A stretch of DNA of 64,000 bases, taken from Bacteroidales bacterium (GTDB lineage: Bacteria; Bacteroidota; Bacteroidia; Bacteroidales; UBA12077). Each line of letters begins with the position of its first letter. Positions within the stretch are counted from its first letter, which is position 1. The stretch covers positions 434,001 to 498,000 of the forward strand of contig JAEINU010000003.1 of the NCBI GenBank assembly GCA_016342685.1, read 5' to 3'. Shown here one piece after another: positions 24,201 to 33,943 of the stretch. The notes beneath the pieces are model-generated. The model was not told the DNA's origin. It ran no database searches and saw only the letters and a list, made by a program, of their open reading frames with translations. The translations under genes and the position numbers were made by a program.

Positions 24201-25073
24201 TTATGCGCTTGCAGTAGGAATTTGTCTGTCAACTTTTTTAAGTAAACCTTGAAGGACAGCTCCAGGACCAACTTCAGTATAAGATGTCATTCCATCAGCA
24301 ATCATGTTTTGCATAATGTAAGTCCATTTTACAGGAGAAGTTAATTGTTTAATTAAGTTTTCTTTAATGTCAGCAGCTTCTGTATAAGGTTTTGCATCAA
24401 CATTCTGATAAACCGGACAAACTGGATTATTAAACTCAGTAGAGTTAATCGCTTCTGCTAATTCAACTCGTGCAGGTTCCATTAAAGGTGAATGGAAGGC
24501 ACCACCAACTTTTAAAGGTAAAGCACGTTTTGCACCAGCTTCTTTTAGTTTTTCGCAAGCAACTTCAATTCCCTTCATCGAACCAGATACTACTAACTGA
24601 CCCGGGCAATTGTAATTTGCAGGAACAACAACATCTTCAATTCCAGCACAAACATCTTCAACAACATTATCTTCTAAACCGATAATTGCTGCCATAGTAG
24701 ATTGCTCAATTTCACATGCTTTTTGCATTGCCATAGCGCGCTTGTAAACTAAAGTTAATCCATCTTCGAAAGATAATGCTCCGTTTGCAACTAAAGCTGA
24801 GAATTCTCCTAATGAGTGACCAGCAACCATTTCTGGTTTAAAGTCTTCGATTGTTTTAGCTAAAATAACTGAATGTAAAAAGATAGCAGGTTGAGTAACT
24901 TTTGTTTGTCTCAAATCTTCTTCGGTACCTTCAAACATTAGATCAGTAATTCTAAAGCCTAAAATTTCATTTGCTTTTTCGAATAATTCTTTTGCAACAG
25001 GGAAATTATCGTAAAGATCTTTACCCATTCCAACAAATTGTGCTCCCTGACCTGGGAATACGTATGCTTTCAT
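24201..25073 (-). CDS. fabD: Malonyl-CoA:ACP transacylase FabD
   Basis: A 290-residue FabD of fatty-acid synthesis, moving malonyl from CoA to acyl carrier protein. FPGQGAQFVGMGKDL opens the chain; GHSLGEFSAL holds the catalytic Ser; the catalytic His lies in GGAFHSPLM. Length is normal. It is on its own, converging with the OsmC-like gene across repeat hairpins. Confidence 0.96.
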   Translation of the reverse strand: MKAYVFPGQGAQFVGMGKDLYDNFPVAKELFEKANEILGFRITDLMFEGTEEDLRQTKVTQPAIFLHSVILAKTIEDFKPEMVAGHSLGEFSALVANGALSFEDGLTLVYKRAMAMQKACEIEQSTMAAIIGLEDNVVEDVCAGIEDVVVPANYNCPGQLVVSGSMKGIEVACEKLKEAGAKRALPLKVGGAFHSPLMEPARVELAEAINSTEFNNPVCPVYQNVDAKPYTEAADIKENLIKQLTSPVKWTYIMQNMIADGMTSYTEVGPGAVLQGLLKKVDRQIPTASA

Positions 25074-25206
25074 TTGTTAAGTTTTTGGTTAATACTTAAT
25101 TTCTTAGATTGAAATTACTTTTAACAGCTGTCAAAAATAAGAAAATACCATATACGAATCAAAATTATTCTATATGGCATTCTTAAAAAGTGTTCTATAT
25201 TATTCT

Positions 25207-25845
25207 TTAACTGAGCTTTGTGCCAATTAAATGAATAAATTCTTCACGAGTTTTTGTGTCGCGTAAAAATGCTCCGGTAAAAGCCGAAGTCGTAGTTACA
25301 GAGTTTTGTTTCTGCACTCCGCGCATTTGCATACACATATGCGATGCTTCAATTACCACTGCAACTCCCATTGGATCAAGAGTTTCTTGTATGCAATCTC
25401 TAATCTGCATGGTTAGTCTTTCCTGAATCTGCAATCTTCGGGCATAAGCTTCAACAACATGTGCAATTTTACTTAATCCTGTAATATGTTCATTTGGGAT
25501 ATAAGCGACATGAGCTTTTCCATAAAATGGTATCATATGATGTTCGCACATGGAGTAAAGTTCAATGTCTTTAACAATAACCATTTGCTTATAGTCTTCC
25601 TTGAAGATAGCCGATTTTAAGATATCTCTTGGTTCAATATTATTTCCTTTAACAAGAAATTGGATAGCCTTAGCCACACGAACCGGAGTATCAAGTAATC
25701 CTTCTCTTTGAGGATCTTCCCCAATTAATTCCAAAATGGCTTTATAATGTTCTGCAAGCTTTGCTGTTTTTTCATCATTCCACTTGTCAATTCTAGCATA
25801 ACCGCTATCTTCGAGTGTACTAACTCCATTATTTATAATTTCCAT
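25207..25845 (-). CDS. folE: GTP cyclohydrolase I
   Basis: A 212-residue FolE converting GTP to 7,8-dihydroneopterin triphosphate. [37 protein letters not shown] (zinc Cys and His), [23 protein letters not shown] and a final Cys in HMCMQMRG are intact. It lies 6 bases after the PTPS/QueD gene on the same strand, giving a two-gene pterin operon for folate/tetrahydropterin or queuosine precursors. Confidence 0.96.
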   Translation of the reverse strand: MEIINNGVSTLEDSGYARIDKWNDEKTAKLAEHYKAILELIGEDPQREGLLDTPVRVAKAIQFLVKGNNIEPRDILKSAIFKEDYKQMVIVKDIELYSMCEHHMIPFYGKAHVAYIPNEHITGLSKIAHVVEAYARRLQIQERLTMQIRDCIQETLDPMGVAVVIEASHMCMQMRGVQKQNSVTTTSAFTGAFLRDTKTREEFIHLIGTKLS

Positions 25846-25851
25846 ACTGAT

Positions 25852-26265
25852 TTAATTCCCGTAATATTCAACAAAATTGTTTTCTGTCTCTTCAATTCTA
25901 ATTTTATGTAATTGAATGCCTAAGGCATTAATAATTGGCTCTAATTCATTCCAAATGCCAATCACAAGATTTTCTGTCGATGCCATTTTACCTTTCATAA
26001 AATCAACATCCATATTTAAATTTCTATGATCCAGTTTTGAAATAATATTTTCCTTAATGATTTTGCTTAATCGTTTTATATTGACAACAAAACCAGTCTC
26101 ATGGTTTAATTCTCCCTTAACAGTAACATAAAGAACATAGTTGTGACCATGCCAATTAGGATAGGTACATTTATCAAAAACCTCAAGATTCTTATCATCA
26201 TCCCAATCTTCTCGAAATAAACGATGAGCAGCACTAAAACGTTCTCTTCTTGTTACATGTATCAT
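25852..26265 (-). CDS. queD: 6-pyruvoyl-tetrahydropterin synthase / 6-carboxytetrahydropterin synthase family
   Basis: A 137-residue PTPS/QueD enzyme acting on dihydroneopterin triphosphate. FSAAHRL supplies one zinc His and NWHGHNY two more. A Cys three residues before NWH (CTYPNWHGHNY) is in the catalytic position, and LDHRNLN and TENLVIGIWNEL follow. It is the first gene of the operon with folE. Whether the product serves queuosine (QueD) or another tetrahydropterin cannot be settled here; the symbol is the commoner annotation. Confidence 0.88.
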   Translation of the reverse strand: MIHVTRRERFSAAHRLFREDWDDDKNLEVFDKCTYPNWHGHNYVLYVTVKGELNHETGFVVNIKRLSKIIKENIISKLDHRNLNMDVDFMKGKMASTENLVIGIWNELEPIINALGIQLHKIRIEETENNFVEYYGN

Positions 26266-26302
26266 ATACTATTGTTTTTATATTGTGGAAAATTAGTCAA
26301 TT

Positions 26303-26310
26303 TATATTTG
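26303..26310 (+). promoter_or_regulatory. Candidate -7 box for mqnB-mqnD
   Basis: TATATTTG fits TAnnTTTG in the divergent interval between the pterin operon and mqnB. A TTG lies 17 bp upstream, slightly closer than usual. Confidence 0.4.
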
Positions 26311-26378
26311 TTATTATAAATAAACTACTATTTTGATATAATTACAATATATTTGAGTTTACAAAAGTAGTAATTAAC

Positions 26379-27032
26379 ATGAAGATATTAATTGTTTCTG
26401 CTACAGAACAGGAAATTTACCCATTATTAAAAGAGCTAAAATCTGGAAATTTTAAGAGTTTAGATATTGATTTCTTAATAACAGGAATAGGTCTGGTTTT
26501 TACCAGCTATTTACTTACTCGAAAATTATCGGAAAAAGAATATGATCTGGTAATAAATGCAGGAATTGCGGGTAGCTTTAATCAAAACTTAAATATTGGG
26601 AATGTTGTATTTGTACAATCGGATCAATTTGCTGATTTAGGAATTGAAGATAAGGATGATTTTCATACGATCTTCGAAAAAGGATTTGCATCAAAAGATC
26701 AATTTCCGTTTCAAAATGCTACATTGGTGAATCCTTATGAGTTTTCCTTCGATTTAAGAATGGCTTCTGCTATATCGGTTAATATGACTCACGGAAATCA
26801 GAGTAGCATAGATCTTTTTAAGAATAAGTTTAATGCTGATGTTGAAACGATGGAAGGCGCTGCTTTTTTCTATGTTTGTTTACAGGAAGGAGTTAGATTT
26901 ATGCAGATTCGCTCGGTATCAAATTATGTTGAGGAAAGAAATACAGCAAATTGGAATATTCCCTTGGCAATAAAAAATCTGAATAAAAAACTATTAGAGA
27001 TAATAGATGTTATAGATAATAAAAAATTGTAA
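26379..27032 (+). CDS. mqnB: Futalosine hydrolase MqnB
   Basis: A 217-residue nucleoside hydrolase-like protein of the MTA/SAH nucleosidase fold. ITGIGLVFTSYLLTRKL, INAGIAGSF, DQFADLG and METMEGAAFFYVC (catalytic Glu/Met region) fit MqnB, which releases dehypoxanthine futalosine in the alternative menaquinone route. TAA of this gene overlaps ATG of mqnD (TAATG), so the two are coupled. Confidence 0.92.
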   Translation: MKILIVSATEQEIYPLLKELKSGNFKSLDIDFLITGIGLVFTSYLLTRKLSEKEYDLVINAGIAGSFNQNLNIGNVVFVQSDQFADLGIEDKDDFHTIFEKGFASKDQFPFQNATLVNPYEFSFDLRMASAISVNMTHGNQSSIDLFKNKFNADVETMEGAAFFYVCLQEGVRFMQIRSVSNYVEERNTANWNIPLAIKNLNKKLLEIIDVIDNKKL

Positions 27033-27865
27033 TGACAAAGATATCATTAGGTTTTTCGACCTGCCCCAACGATACATTTATTTTTGATGCGATGATTCAT
27101 CAGAAAATCTATACTGAAGGTTTAGTTTTTGAAGTTGTTTTAGGCGATGTTGAAGAATTAAATAATAAAGCTTTAAAAAGTGAATTAGATGTAACTAAAA
27201 TTAGTTACCATGCCTTCTCGAAAATCGCTGATAATTATTTATTGCTCGATTCGGGGAGTGCTTTGGGTTATAAAAACGGTCCCTTATTAATAAGCAAGCA
27301 CAAAATTTATCCTGATGAGGTGAACGATATTAAAATTGCCATTCCTGGATTAAATACAACTGCCAATTTATTATTGAGTGTAGCGTTCCCAAATGCAACA
27401 AATAAGAAGGAGTATCTCTTTTCTGACATCGAAGAAGCTATTTTAAGTAACGAAGTAGATGCAGGTTTAATTATTCACGAGAATCGTTTTACATATAAAG
27501 CTAAAGGACTTAAGAAAATAATTGATTTGGGAGAATATTGGGAAAAGGAAACAGGTTTGCCAATTCCTTTAGGAGGAATAGCCGTAAATCGAAATCTTGA
27601 AAAAGATCTACAATTAAAAATAAACAGAGTATTAAAACGAAGTGTTGAGTTTGCCTTTGAAAATCCAAAATCGGCATATCCATATATAAAACAATACGCT
27701 CAAGAAATGGACGAAGATGTTATGTACAAGCATATTGAATTGTATGTAAATGATTTCTCTAGAGAACTTGGTGTTGATGGACGTAAAGCAATTAATGTTT
27801 TATATGAAAGAGCAATTGCTTTAGGTGTTTTGCCTGAAATGAATGAGCAAATTTTCTTAACTTAG
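27032..27865 (+). CDS. mqnD: 1,4-dihydroxy-6-naphthoate synthase MqnD
   Basis: A 277-residue periplasmic-binding-fold enzyme of the futalosine menaquinone pathway. It opens ISLGFSTCPNDTFIFDAM, a clear MqnD start, and continues DVTKISYHAF, GSALGYKNGPLLIS and DAGLIIHENRFTY. Together with MqnB it shows that this organism makes menaquinone by the futalosine route. mqnA and mqnC are not in the window. Confidence 0.95.
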   Translation: MTKISLGFSTCPNDTFIFDAMIHQKIYTEGLVFEVVLGDVEELNNKALKSELDVTKISYHAFSKIADNYLLLDSGSALGYKNGPLLISKHKIYPDEVNDIKIAIPGLNTTANLLLSVAFPNATNKKEYLFSDIEEAILSNEVDAGLIIHENRFTYKAKGLKKIIDLGEYWEKETGLPIPLGGIAVNRNLEKDLQLKINRVLKRSVEFAFENPKSAYPYIKQYAQEMDEDVMYKHIELYVNDFSRELGVDGRKAINVLYERAIALGVLPEMNEQIFLT

Positions 27866-27893
27866 CAATCTCTTTTAACACAAAACTAAAGAT

Positions 27894-28859
27894 ATGATAA
27901 TAGTTACAGGAGCTGCCGGATTTATTGGGAGCAATATGGTTAGCAAACTAAATAGCGAAGGATTTAAAGATATAGTTGTAGTTGATGATTTTTCGCACCC
28001 TGAAAAAAATAAGAATCTTGAAGGAAAAACCTATTCACAGAAGGTTCATAGAAATGATTTAATTGAATGGATTGACGCAAACCATCGTTTTGTTCAGTTT
28101 ATTTTTCACATGGGAGCAAGATCTGCAACTACAGGCTTTCCAAAAGAAGTTTACGATGAGCTTAATTTAGATTACACCAAAGCTGTCTGGAACAAATGTG
28201 TTGAATATGGCTTGCCAATGGTTTATGCATCATCAGCTGCAACATATGGAATGGGAGAGTTTGGTTACGAAGATAATCATGAGATTGTTGAAAAATTGAA
28301 ACCATTGAATTTATATGGTGAATCGAAAAATGATTTTGACAAATGGGCTTTAGCTCAGGAAAAACAACCTTTCTTTTGGGCGGGATTAAAATTCTTTAAT
28401 GTTTATGGTCCAAACGAATATCATAAAGGTCGAATGAAATCGGTCGTTGCTCATGCTTTTAATCAAATAAAAGAAACAGGAGGAATGAAGCTGTTTAAAT
28501 CGCACAATCCGGATTATACTGATGGTGGACAAATTCGAGATTTTGTGTATGTGAAAGATCTAAACGAAATCATGTACTTTTTAATGAATCATCGTAAAGA
28601 TTCGGGATTGTATAATGTTGGAACAGGAAATGCAAGAACTTTTCTTGATCTTACAAAAAATACATTTAAAGGAATGGAAGTAGAAGAAAATATTTCTTTT
28701 ATAGATACTCCAATTGATATTCGCGATAAGTACCAGTATTTTACAGAAGCTAATATGACAAAACTTCGATCGATAGGTTATGATAAACCTTTTACAAGTT
28801 TAGAAGATGGCGTTGAAGATTATGTAAAGAATTATTTAATCGATAATAAGTACAATTAA
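27894..28859 (+). CDS. hldD: ADP-L-glycero-D-manno-heptose 6-epimerase
   Basis: A 321-residue short-chain dehydrogenase-type epimerase. TGAAGFIGSNMVSKL is the NAD(P) loop; YGESKNDFD is the catalytic YxxxK; KFFNVYGPNEYHKGRM is specific to HldD/RfaD. It makes the heptose precursor of lipopolysaccharide core. It follows mqnD by 28 bases, possibly in the same transcript, and converges with the DUF1858 gene across repeat hairpins. Confidence 0.93.
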   Translation: MIIVTGAAGFIGSNMVSKLNSEGFKDIVVVDDFSHPEKNKNLEGKTYSQKVHRNDLIEWIDANHRFVQFIFHMGARSATTGFPKEVYDELNLDYTKAVWNKCVEYGLPMVYASSAATYGMGEFGYEDNHEIVEKLKPLNLYGESKNDFDKWALAQEKQPFFWAGLKFFNVYGPNEYHKGRMKSVVAHAFNQIKETGGMKLFKSHNPDYTDGGQIRDFVYVKDLNEIMYFLMNHRKDSGLYNVGTGNARTFLDLTKNTFKGMEVEENISFIDTPIDIRDKYQYFTEANMTKLRSIGYDKPFTSLEDGVEDYVKNYLIDNKYN

Positions 28860-28869
28860 ACATAAAGCT

Positions 28870-28930
28870 ACACTTCGACAAGCTCAGTGTGACAATAATC
28901 AAAACATGTCATACTGAGCTTGTCGAAGTA
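28870..28930. repeat. Inverted pair of dispersed hairpin repeats, locus 3
   Basis: Element A at 28870-28894 (ACAC arm, TTCGACAAGCTCA loop, GTGT arm, TGACA) and element B at 28907-28930 (ATAC arm, TGAGCTTGTCGAA loop, GTAT arm). Element B runs into the minus-strand DUF1858 gene and supplies its stop codon and last seven codons. Confidence 0.9.
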
Positions 28931-29139
28931 TTTGGTCTTAATTGCAAATTCTGTAACTCATTTACGGTTGAATCTATTTCAGAATCCGAGAATCCTTTTT
29001 CTTTTGCCACATCTTCGAGTGTTCCCCAAATAGGTTCACCGCATGCAATACATTTAATACCTTTTTCCATTAAATATTTTACCGATGCAGGTACATTTTC
29101 AATTAACTCTTCTATTGTAATATCCTTTGTTATTTTCAT
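28909..29139 (-). CDS. DUF1858-domain protein with a repeat-encoded C-terminus
   Basis: A 76-residue protein from the ATG at 29139 (MKITKDITIEEL); an upstream ATG at 29175 would add a poor N-terminus. The DUF1858 pattern is TIEELIENVPASVKYLMEKGIKCIACGEPIWGTL, with Cys residues that in related hybrid-cluster-linked and ScdA-like proteins bind iron or act in nitrosative stress. The last residues PNTSTSSV and the stop are read from a dispersed repeat element, so the natural C-terminus was probably replaced or extended by repeat insertion. Confidence 0.8.
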   Translation of the reverse strand: MKITKDITIEELIENVPASVKYLMEKGIKCIACGEPIWGTLEDVAKEKGFSDSEIDSTVNELQNLQLRPNTSTSSV

Positions 29140-29193
29140 TTTCTTGGTGTTTATGCAAAAGACGTTTTTTGACAATAATTGTTCAACAAAATG

Positions 29194-30537
29194 CTAATAT
29201 AACTTCTTAAAAATAGAATTCGGGGCATAAAAACTAAGAGTAACGAAACGGGCTATCATAAACAACATGAAAGCTGCCCATAAACCATGATTACCAAAAA
29301 AATGATTCAAGATAAAGTATGATGGAAGAAATATTAAAAATGTGGAAATTAACATAGCATTTCGCATACCCGACGATGCAGTGACTCCAATAAAAATTCC
29401 ATCCCAGATAAATGCTCCAAATGTTAAAATTGGAATTAAGTAAATCCAGAATAAATATGGTTGAATATTTTGAATTACTTCTACATTATTCGTTAACAAA
29501 CTTAAAAGTAAGTTGCCTCCAAAATAATAAACAATGGTAAAAATCATTGCTAAGATTAAACCCCAATAAAACAGTAGTTTGGTTACTTTTATTAGCTTCG
29601 CTTTATCTTGTGCACCATAATATCTTCCAGCTAGAGCTTCTCCAGCAAATGCAAAACCGTCAACTATATAGGCGTAAATAGTAAAGAATTGTAGTAGTAA
29701 AGTGTTTGCTGCAAGTAAAGTATCTCCTGATTTAGCCGATTTAGCTGTAAAAAACGACAATGCTAAAACTAAACTCATTGTTCTAATAAAGATATCTTTA
29801 TTTACATTAAAGAATTTTTTTAGGGCTTTTGCCTGAAGAATGTCCTTTATAATTAAATAGATCTTTAATCTTTTTGAATGTCTTGTTAAAAACATTATCC
29901 CTACTATTAAACCTGAGTATTGAGCTAGAACAGTTCCTAAGGCAACACCGTCAGATTTCATTCCAAGAATCTTAACAAAAAATAAATTGAATGCAATGTT
30001 AAGGATATTAATCACTATGGCAATCATCATTGGAATTTTTGCATTTTGCATTCCAATAAACCAGCCCGATATAGAATAAATTGCAATTGTTGCAGGCGCC
30101 GCCCATATTCTAATATAGAAATACTGTCGGGCAAAGAATTCGACTTCGGAACTACCATCAAGTATGTAAAAGCTTAATAACCCAATTGGTTTTTGTAAAA
30201 TTAATAAAAAAAGAGCTCCAATTATTCCAACAAAAAGGGCTCGATATAAAATGAAAAAACTTTCTTTAAAATCCTTTTTTCCATACGATTGAGCAGTAAA
30301 TCCACTAGTTCCCATTCGCAAGAAGCTAAACCCCCAATAAATAAAATTAAAAATCATGCTACCAATGGCAATAGCTCCAATGTATACTTTGGAATCGAGA
30401 TGTCCAACCAAGGCTAAATCAACTATTCCAAGTAATGGAATAGTGATATTACTTATAATATTAGGAATGGCAATATTTAAGATTTTCTTATTCAATCGGG
30501 TTGTTTTAGGATGCGAAAATAAATTTTTAAAAATCAT
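29194..30537 (-). CDS. MATE-family efflux transporter
   Basis: A 447-residue membrane protein with about 12 spans. The N-terminal pattern IAIPNIISNITIPLLGIVDLALVGHL and GTSGFTAQSYGKKD, and the second-half repeat AFAGEALAGRYYGAQ, are typical of the DinF-like branch of MATE exporters, which swap cations for drugs or metabolites. It is a single gene 54 bases after DUF1858 in the reverse direction. The substrate is unknown. Confidence 0.92.
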   Translation of the reverse strand: MIFKNLFSHPKTTRLNKKILNIAIPNIISNITIPLLGIVDLALVGHLDSKVYIGAIAIGSMIFNFIYWGFSFLRMGTSGFTAQSYGKKDFKESFFILYRALFVGIIGALFLLILQKPIGLLSFYILDGSSEVEFFARQYFYIRIWAAPATIAIYSISGWFIGMQNAKIPMMIAIVINILNIAFNLFFVKILGMKSDGVALGTVLAQYSGLIVGIMFLTRHSKRLKIYLIIKDILQAKALKKFFNVNKDIFIRTMSLVLALSFFTAKSAKSGDTLLAANTLLLQFFTIYAYIVDGFAFAGEALAGRYYGAQDKAKLIKVTKLLFYWGLILAMIFTIVYYFGGNLLLSLLTNNVEVIQNIQPYLFWIYLIPILTFGAFIWDGIFIGVTASSGMRNAMLISTFLIFLPSYFILNHFFGNHGLWAAFMLFMIARFVTLSFYAPNSIFKKLY

Positions 30538-30625
30538 TAAACAATTGGAAACCTTCTTTGTTATAGAGTTAAATTAATTAGAATCAATCTAAATAAAAAA
30601 GTTTAACAAATAAAACAATAAGATT

Positions 30626-31222
30626 ATGGCTTTTGAATTACCAAAATTATCATACGATTACAATGCATTAGAACCATATATTGATGCAAGAACAATGGAG
30701 ATTCACCATACAAAACATCATGGTGGTTATACAAGCAAATTAAATGCAGCAATCGAAGGTTCGGATTTAGAAAAATTAACAATTGAAGAAATTTTACAAA
30801 ATATATCAAAACATTCTGTTGGAGTAAGAAATAATGGTGGTGGTTATTACAACCACAAATTATTCTGGGAAATTATGTCGCCAAATGCAGGTGGTGAACC
30901 AACAGGAGATCTGATGAACGCAATAAATAAAGATTTTGGTTCTTTTAGCAAATTTAAAACAGAGTTCAGTAATGCTGCTGCTACACGATTTGGATCTGGT
31001 TGGGCTTGGTTGGTTAATCAGAATGGCAAGTTGGTGGTATCATCAACACCAAATCAGGATAACCCATTAATGGATTTAGCTGATGTTAAAGGAACTCCAT
31101 TATTAGGCCTTGATGTTTGGGAACATGCATATTATTTGCATTATCAGAACAAAAGACCAGATTATATTGATGCCTTCTGGAATGTAGTAAATTGGGGTCA
31201 AGTTGCTAAACGATTCGTTTAG
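30626..31222 (+). CDS. sodA: Superoxide dismutase, Mn-type
   Basis: A 198-residue Fe/Mn superoxide dismutase. Metal ligands appear as [18 protein letters not shown], and Asp/His of DVWEHAYY. The [11 protein letters not shown] signature and FGSGWAWLV plus STPNQDNPL are those of Mn-preferring enzymes, unlike the copy at 37753 which is Fe-type. It is the first of three sod copies in 8 kb. A terminator follows at 31290. Cytoplasmic (no signal peptide). Confidence 0.93.
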   Translation: MAFELPKLSYDYNALEPYIDARTMEIHHTKHHGGYTSKLNAAIEGSDLEKLTIEEILQNISKHSVGVRNNGGGYYNHKLFWEIMSPNAGGEPTGDLMNAINKDFGSFSKFKTEFSNAAATRFGSGWAWLVNQNGKLVVSSTPNQDNPLMDLADVKGTPLLGLDVWEHAYYLHYQNKRPDYIDAFWNVVNWGQVAKRFV

Positions 31223-31289
31223 TTTTTCTGTTGTTTCTTTTACATAGAAAGGGAAACACAGATAGGTTTAATTGTAATTTAGGTTTCGA

Positions 31290-31319
31290 AAGCCGGGGAG
31301 TGGTTTCCTCGGCTTTTTT
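31290..31319 (+). terminator. sodA terminator
   Basis: AAGCCGGGGA pairs with TCCTCGGCTT (10 bp, one G-U) around GTGGTT, then TTTT. A paralogous hairpin with compensating changes follows the sod pseudogene at 34829. Confidence 0.9.
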
Positions 31320-31344
31320 GATTTGTTATATGTAACAATTTCCA

Positions 31345-31382
31345 GTAAATAAATAAGCCTCCAATATAAAAATTGGAGGCTT
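31345..31382 (-). terminator. Terminator of lipoprotein 1 gene
   Basis: On the minus strand AAGCCTCCAAT pairs with ATTGGAGGCTT (11 bp), followed by a T-rich ATTTATTTAC. It lies 52 bases past the stop. Confidence 0.7.
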
Positions 31383-31433
31383 ATCAATAATAAATCATAT
31401 TCTAATTTTCGAGAAAATCAGAATCTTTATTTT

Positions 31434-33140
31434 TTATAAACCAATTACCTGCCCTGTTCCATAATAAGCATTTGCCGTATACGAGTCGCCAGGTAAGACA
31501 TTACTGAAATATGAAGATGAATACGAACTATAGTCTCCAGTGTAATTACTTGTGGTTCCAATACTTTTAAAATCATTAATATTTCGGGTATATCCATTTC
31601 CAGATTGAATTAATTCAAGATTATTGATAACGCCTGTTGAAAGTACTTCAGCTCTAAATTCAGCTCCTGATCCATAACCTGCAAGTGTTGTAATAGTAAC
31701 AGTAGGAGGATTCGCTGGATCATAATTGTTACCCTGCGAAATCCAATTATAAGTTCCTGTATTTAATGTGCTGTCACTACTCATCCACGAAGGAACGAAA
31801 TATAACGATGCCTGACTACTTTCATCAGCAATAATTGTAAATGTTGGCGCATTGTCATATCTTCCTTCTTGCGAAAGAATGGTTATTCCATCAGCATATA
31901 TGCTACCTTCGGTAATAAATGCATGAGATGATAAGTTATAAGTGTTAATGCTTTGCACTCCATAGGATGTATACGTTTTTTTAATGGTTGGGAATGTTAA
32001 ATATCCAGTACCATTATTGCTAATTTTTATGTTATAAAATAACCGGAAATCAAAATAGATTTCAGCACCAGTACCACTACCAATGTTAAGATCAATCGTA
32101 GGTTTTGAGGAATATTGTGCATTACGATCGCTTGTATTTCCATAATTACTTATAAAGTTGATATCGGTAAGGCCACCATCTTTTTCAAATGTTAAGGAAA
32201 TCTTTGCTGTATCAAGATCTTTAGTGTCTGGAGATAAGAATACAAATAGCGTCGTGTCTGAACCCGAAATGTTGGGGAAGTATCCTGAGCCAGCATTAAG
32301 TATCGACCAGTTGCTGGCAGAAGCTGTAAGATAAGACGATGAAGTATCAACTTCGGTAGTTAGAGCAAAACCTGTTCCTAATGGAGCAGGAGCATCAATA
32401 GAAATTAACGCACTCGGAACTGCTGGGATATCTGTAGGGTTATTGTTGCCTTCGATATCATAAAAGGCATTTTGTGTTTTAATAGAGTAGATGTTATTTA
32501 GATTTACAGCTGCTGTTCTTGCAACCGTATCAATAGAAAAAAAGTGTACATTTAAATCATCATAACCGGTGGCACTGACAGGTACTTTGATTTCATATTT
32601 ACCTTCAGCATCAGATATTCCAATAAAAGCTTTTGGACTTCCGTTTGGTAAACTGTAATTATAAATCCTAACTTCAGCTCCTTCAACAACCTCTTTTGTT
32701 CTGTTTGTAAGATCTGTTTCTATTGTTAATTGACCTTTAACAGTAGCAAGATTTACATCAGCTAAAGAATAAATAGAAATAGTTCCATAAACTGTTGATT
32801 GTCTGTAGTCATCAGGAGTTGTAGAAATGTCAGTGTAAGTTGAAGTGTAATTTTCTTTACTTACATAAACATTAAGATCACCACCAATTTTAACATCTTC
32901 AAAAGTAACTATTCCAGTAACATCTGTCGCTTTTTCTACTGCAATACCATCGATTACTATTCTAACAGTTGCAGCCTCAACCACCTGATTGAAATTTGAT
33001 ACATCGGTAACTGAAATAACTAAATCTATTTCCTGTAGTGCTTTCATAGCATCTTCTTCTGTAAATGTGTCTTCTTGGCAAGAGTTAAAAGAAAACCCTG
33101 CTATTAAAGCAAAAACTAAAATTCTCCAAATTTTTTTCAT
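31434..33140 (-). CDS. Surface-type lipoprotein with repeated Gly-Tyr segments, paralogue 1
   Basis: A 568-residue lipoprotein: a signal peptide with lipidation Cys at residue 20 (FSFNSCQED), whose acidic neighbours resemble a surface-export signal. Two Ig/carboxypeptidase-regulatory-like domains follow (about residues 40-110 and 130-220; VEGAEVRIYNYSL...GISDAEGKYEIKVPV). Then comes a long beta-rich part with repeated GxGY and APTFTI/PPTVTI elements (NAGSGYFP, NNGTGYLTFP, QSGNGYTRN). I do not recognise the family. It precedes a small beta-barrel gene by 38 bases in antisense order (barrel first), and the same pair is duplicated at 34969-37489. Confidence 0.72.
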   Translation of the reverse strand: MKKIWRILVFALIAGFSFNSCQEDTFTEEDAMKALQEIDLVISVTDVSNFNQVVEAATVRIVIDGIAVEKATDVTGIVTFEDVKIGGDLNVYVSKENYTSTYTDISTTPDDYRQSTVYGTISIYSLADVNLATVKGQLTIETDLTNRTKEVVEGAEVRIYNYSLPNGSPKAFIGISDAEGKYEIKVPVSATGYDDLNVHFFSIDTVARTAAVNLNNIYSIKTQNAFYDIEGNNNPTDIPAVPSALISIDAPAPLGTGFALTTEVDTSSSYLTASASNWSILNAGSGYFPNISGSDTTLFVFLSPDTKDLDTAKISLTFEKDGGLTDINFISNYGNTSDRNAQYSSKPTIDLNIGSGTGAEIYFDFRLFYNIKISNNGTGYLTFPTIKKTYTSYGVQSINTYNLSSHAFITEGSIYADGITILSQEGRYDNAPTFTIIADESSQASLYFVPSWMSSDSTLNTGTYNWISQGNNYDPANPPTVTITTLAGYGSGAEFRAEVLSTGVINNLELIQSGNGYTRNINDFKSIGTTSNYTGDYSSYSSSYFSNVLPGDSYTANAYYGTGQVIGL

Positions 33141-33178
33141 AACATTATTAATTTAATTAAGATTAAACATTTTTTTTA

Positions 33179-33943
33179 TTAAAAACCAAAACCAATAGTA
33201 AAATACATGGTGTTGTTCTGTAAATTATCAGTAATTTGTGGGATTCCCCTATAGCTATATCCATTATAAACAGGCATTAAGCCATATCTATATCGAGCAT
33301 CTATAAGAATATAGTTATTAATTAATACAGGAATTTCAAAACCTAAACCTGCCGAAATACCTACATTATACCTTTCTACACTATTCGTTATGTTTTCTGT
33401 CTCTGTGTAAGTGCTTGTATTTCCTGCATCTGAGAGTACTGTTGTTTCATGTTTTATACTGGAATTGAAATTAATACCTAAGGCAGGACCAAGAACAATA
33501 AATATTTTTGATGTGCCGAGCGAATAGGAATATTTTAACATAATAGGAATATCCAAATTATGTAATGTTATGTTTTGATTATCCGTTTTGATTAAATACC
33601 AAGAGCTTCTGTTTAGATCCCACGAGTGTTCAATACTTAATAACCGACCTCCTTCTTGTAGGTAATTTAATTCAAGCTGAAGAGATAAATAATCGTTGAG
33701 ATTATAACCGGCAAGCAACCCTGCTGTAATTCCTTGTTTTATTGTTGTGTGAGGTTGTTGATTTGTAAATTGAGTAATGGTTGTTCCAAATTTTACTCCA
33801 TAATTGATATTTTCCAGTATGCTGGAACTTCCTTCGTTTTCTTGGGCTATAGTATTTCCTGTAAAATATATACAGATAGTTATCGAAAAAAGAATATATA
33901 CAAATTCCTTTTTTAGAAAATGTTCCCTAAATAAATGTTTCAT
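33179..33943 (-). CDS. Porin-family outer-membrane beta-barrel, paralogue 1
   Basis: A 254-residue protein with an N-terminal signal peptide and an 8- to 10-strand barrel pattern (GVKFGTTITQF, GITAGLLAGYNLNDYLSLQLELNYLQEGG, GISAGLGFEIP). It ends in FTIGFGF with a terminal aromatic residue. This is the PorT-like 'outer membrane protein beta-barrel' type common in Bacteroidota. It lies upstream of, and is likely co-transcribed with, the lipoprotein gene, so the two may form one surface complex. The function is unknown. Confidence 0.82.
   Translation of the reverse strand: MKHLFREHFLKKEFVYILFSITICIYFTGNTIAQENEGSSSILENINYGVKFGTTITQFTNQQPHTTIKQGITAGLLAGYNLNDYLSLQLELNYLQEGGRLLSIEHSWDLNRSSWYLIKTDNQNITLHNLDIPIMLKYSYSLGTSKIFIVLGPALGINFNSSIKHETTVLSDAGNTSTYTETENITNSVERYNVGISAGLGFEIPVLINNYILIDARYRYGLMPVYNGYSYRGIPQITDNLQNNTMYFTIGFGF

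Noticed and set aside
28889-29197. Plus-strand ORF with CHTELVEVFG near its start
   Set aside because: CHTELVEV is a translation of the repeat, and the rest is antisense to the better supported DUF1858 gene.
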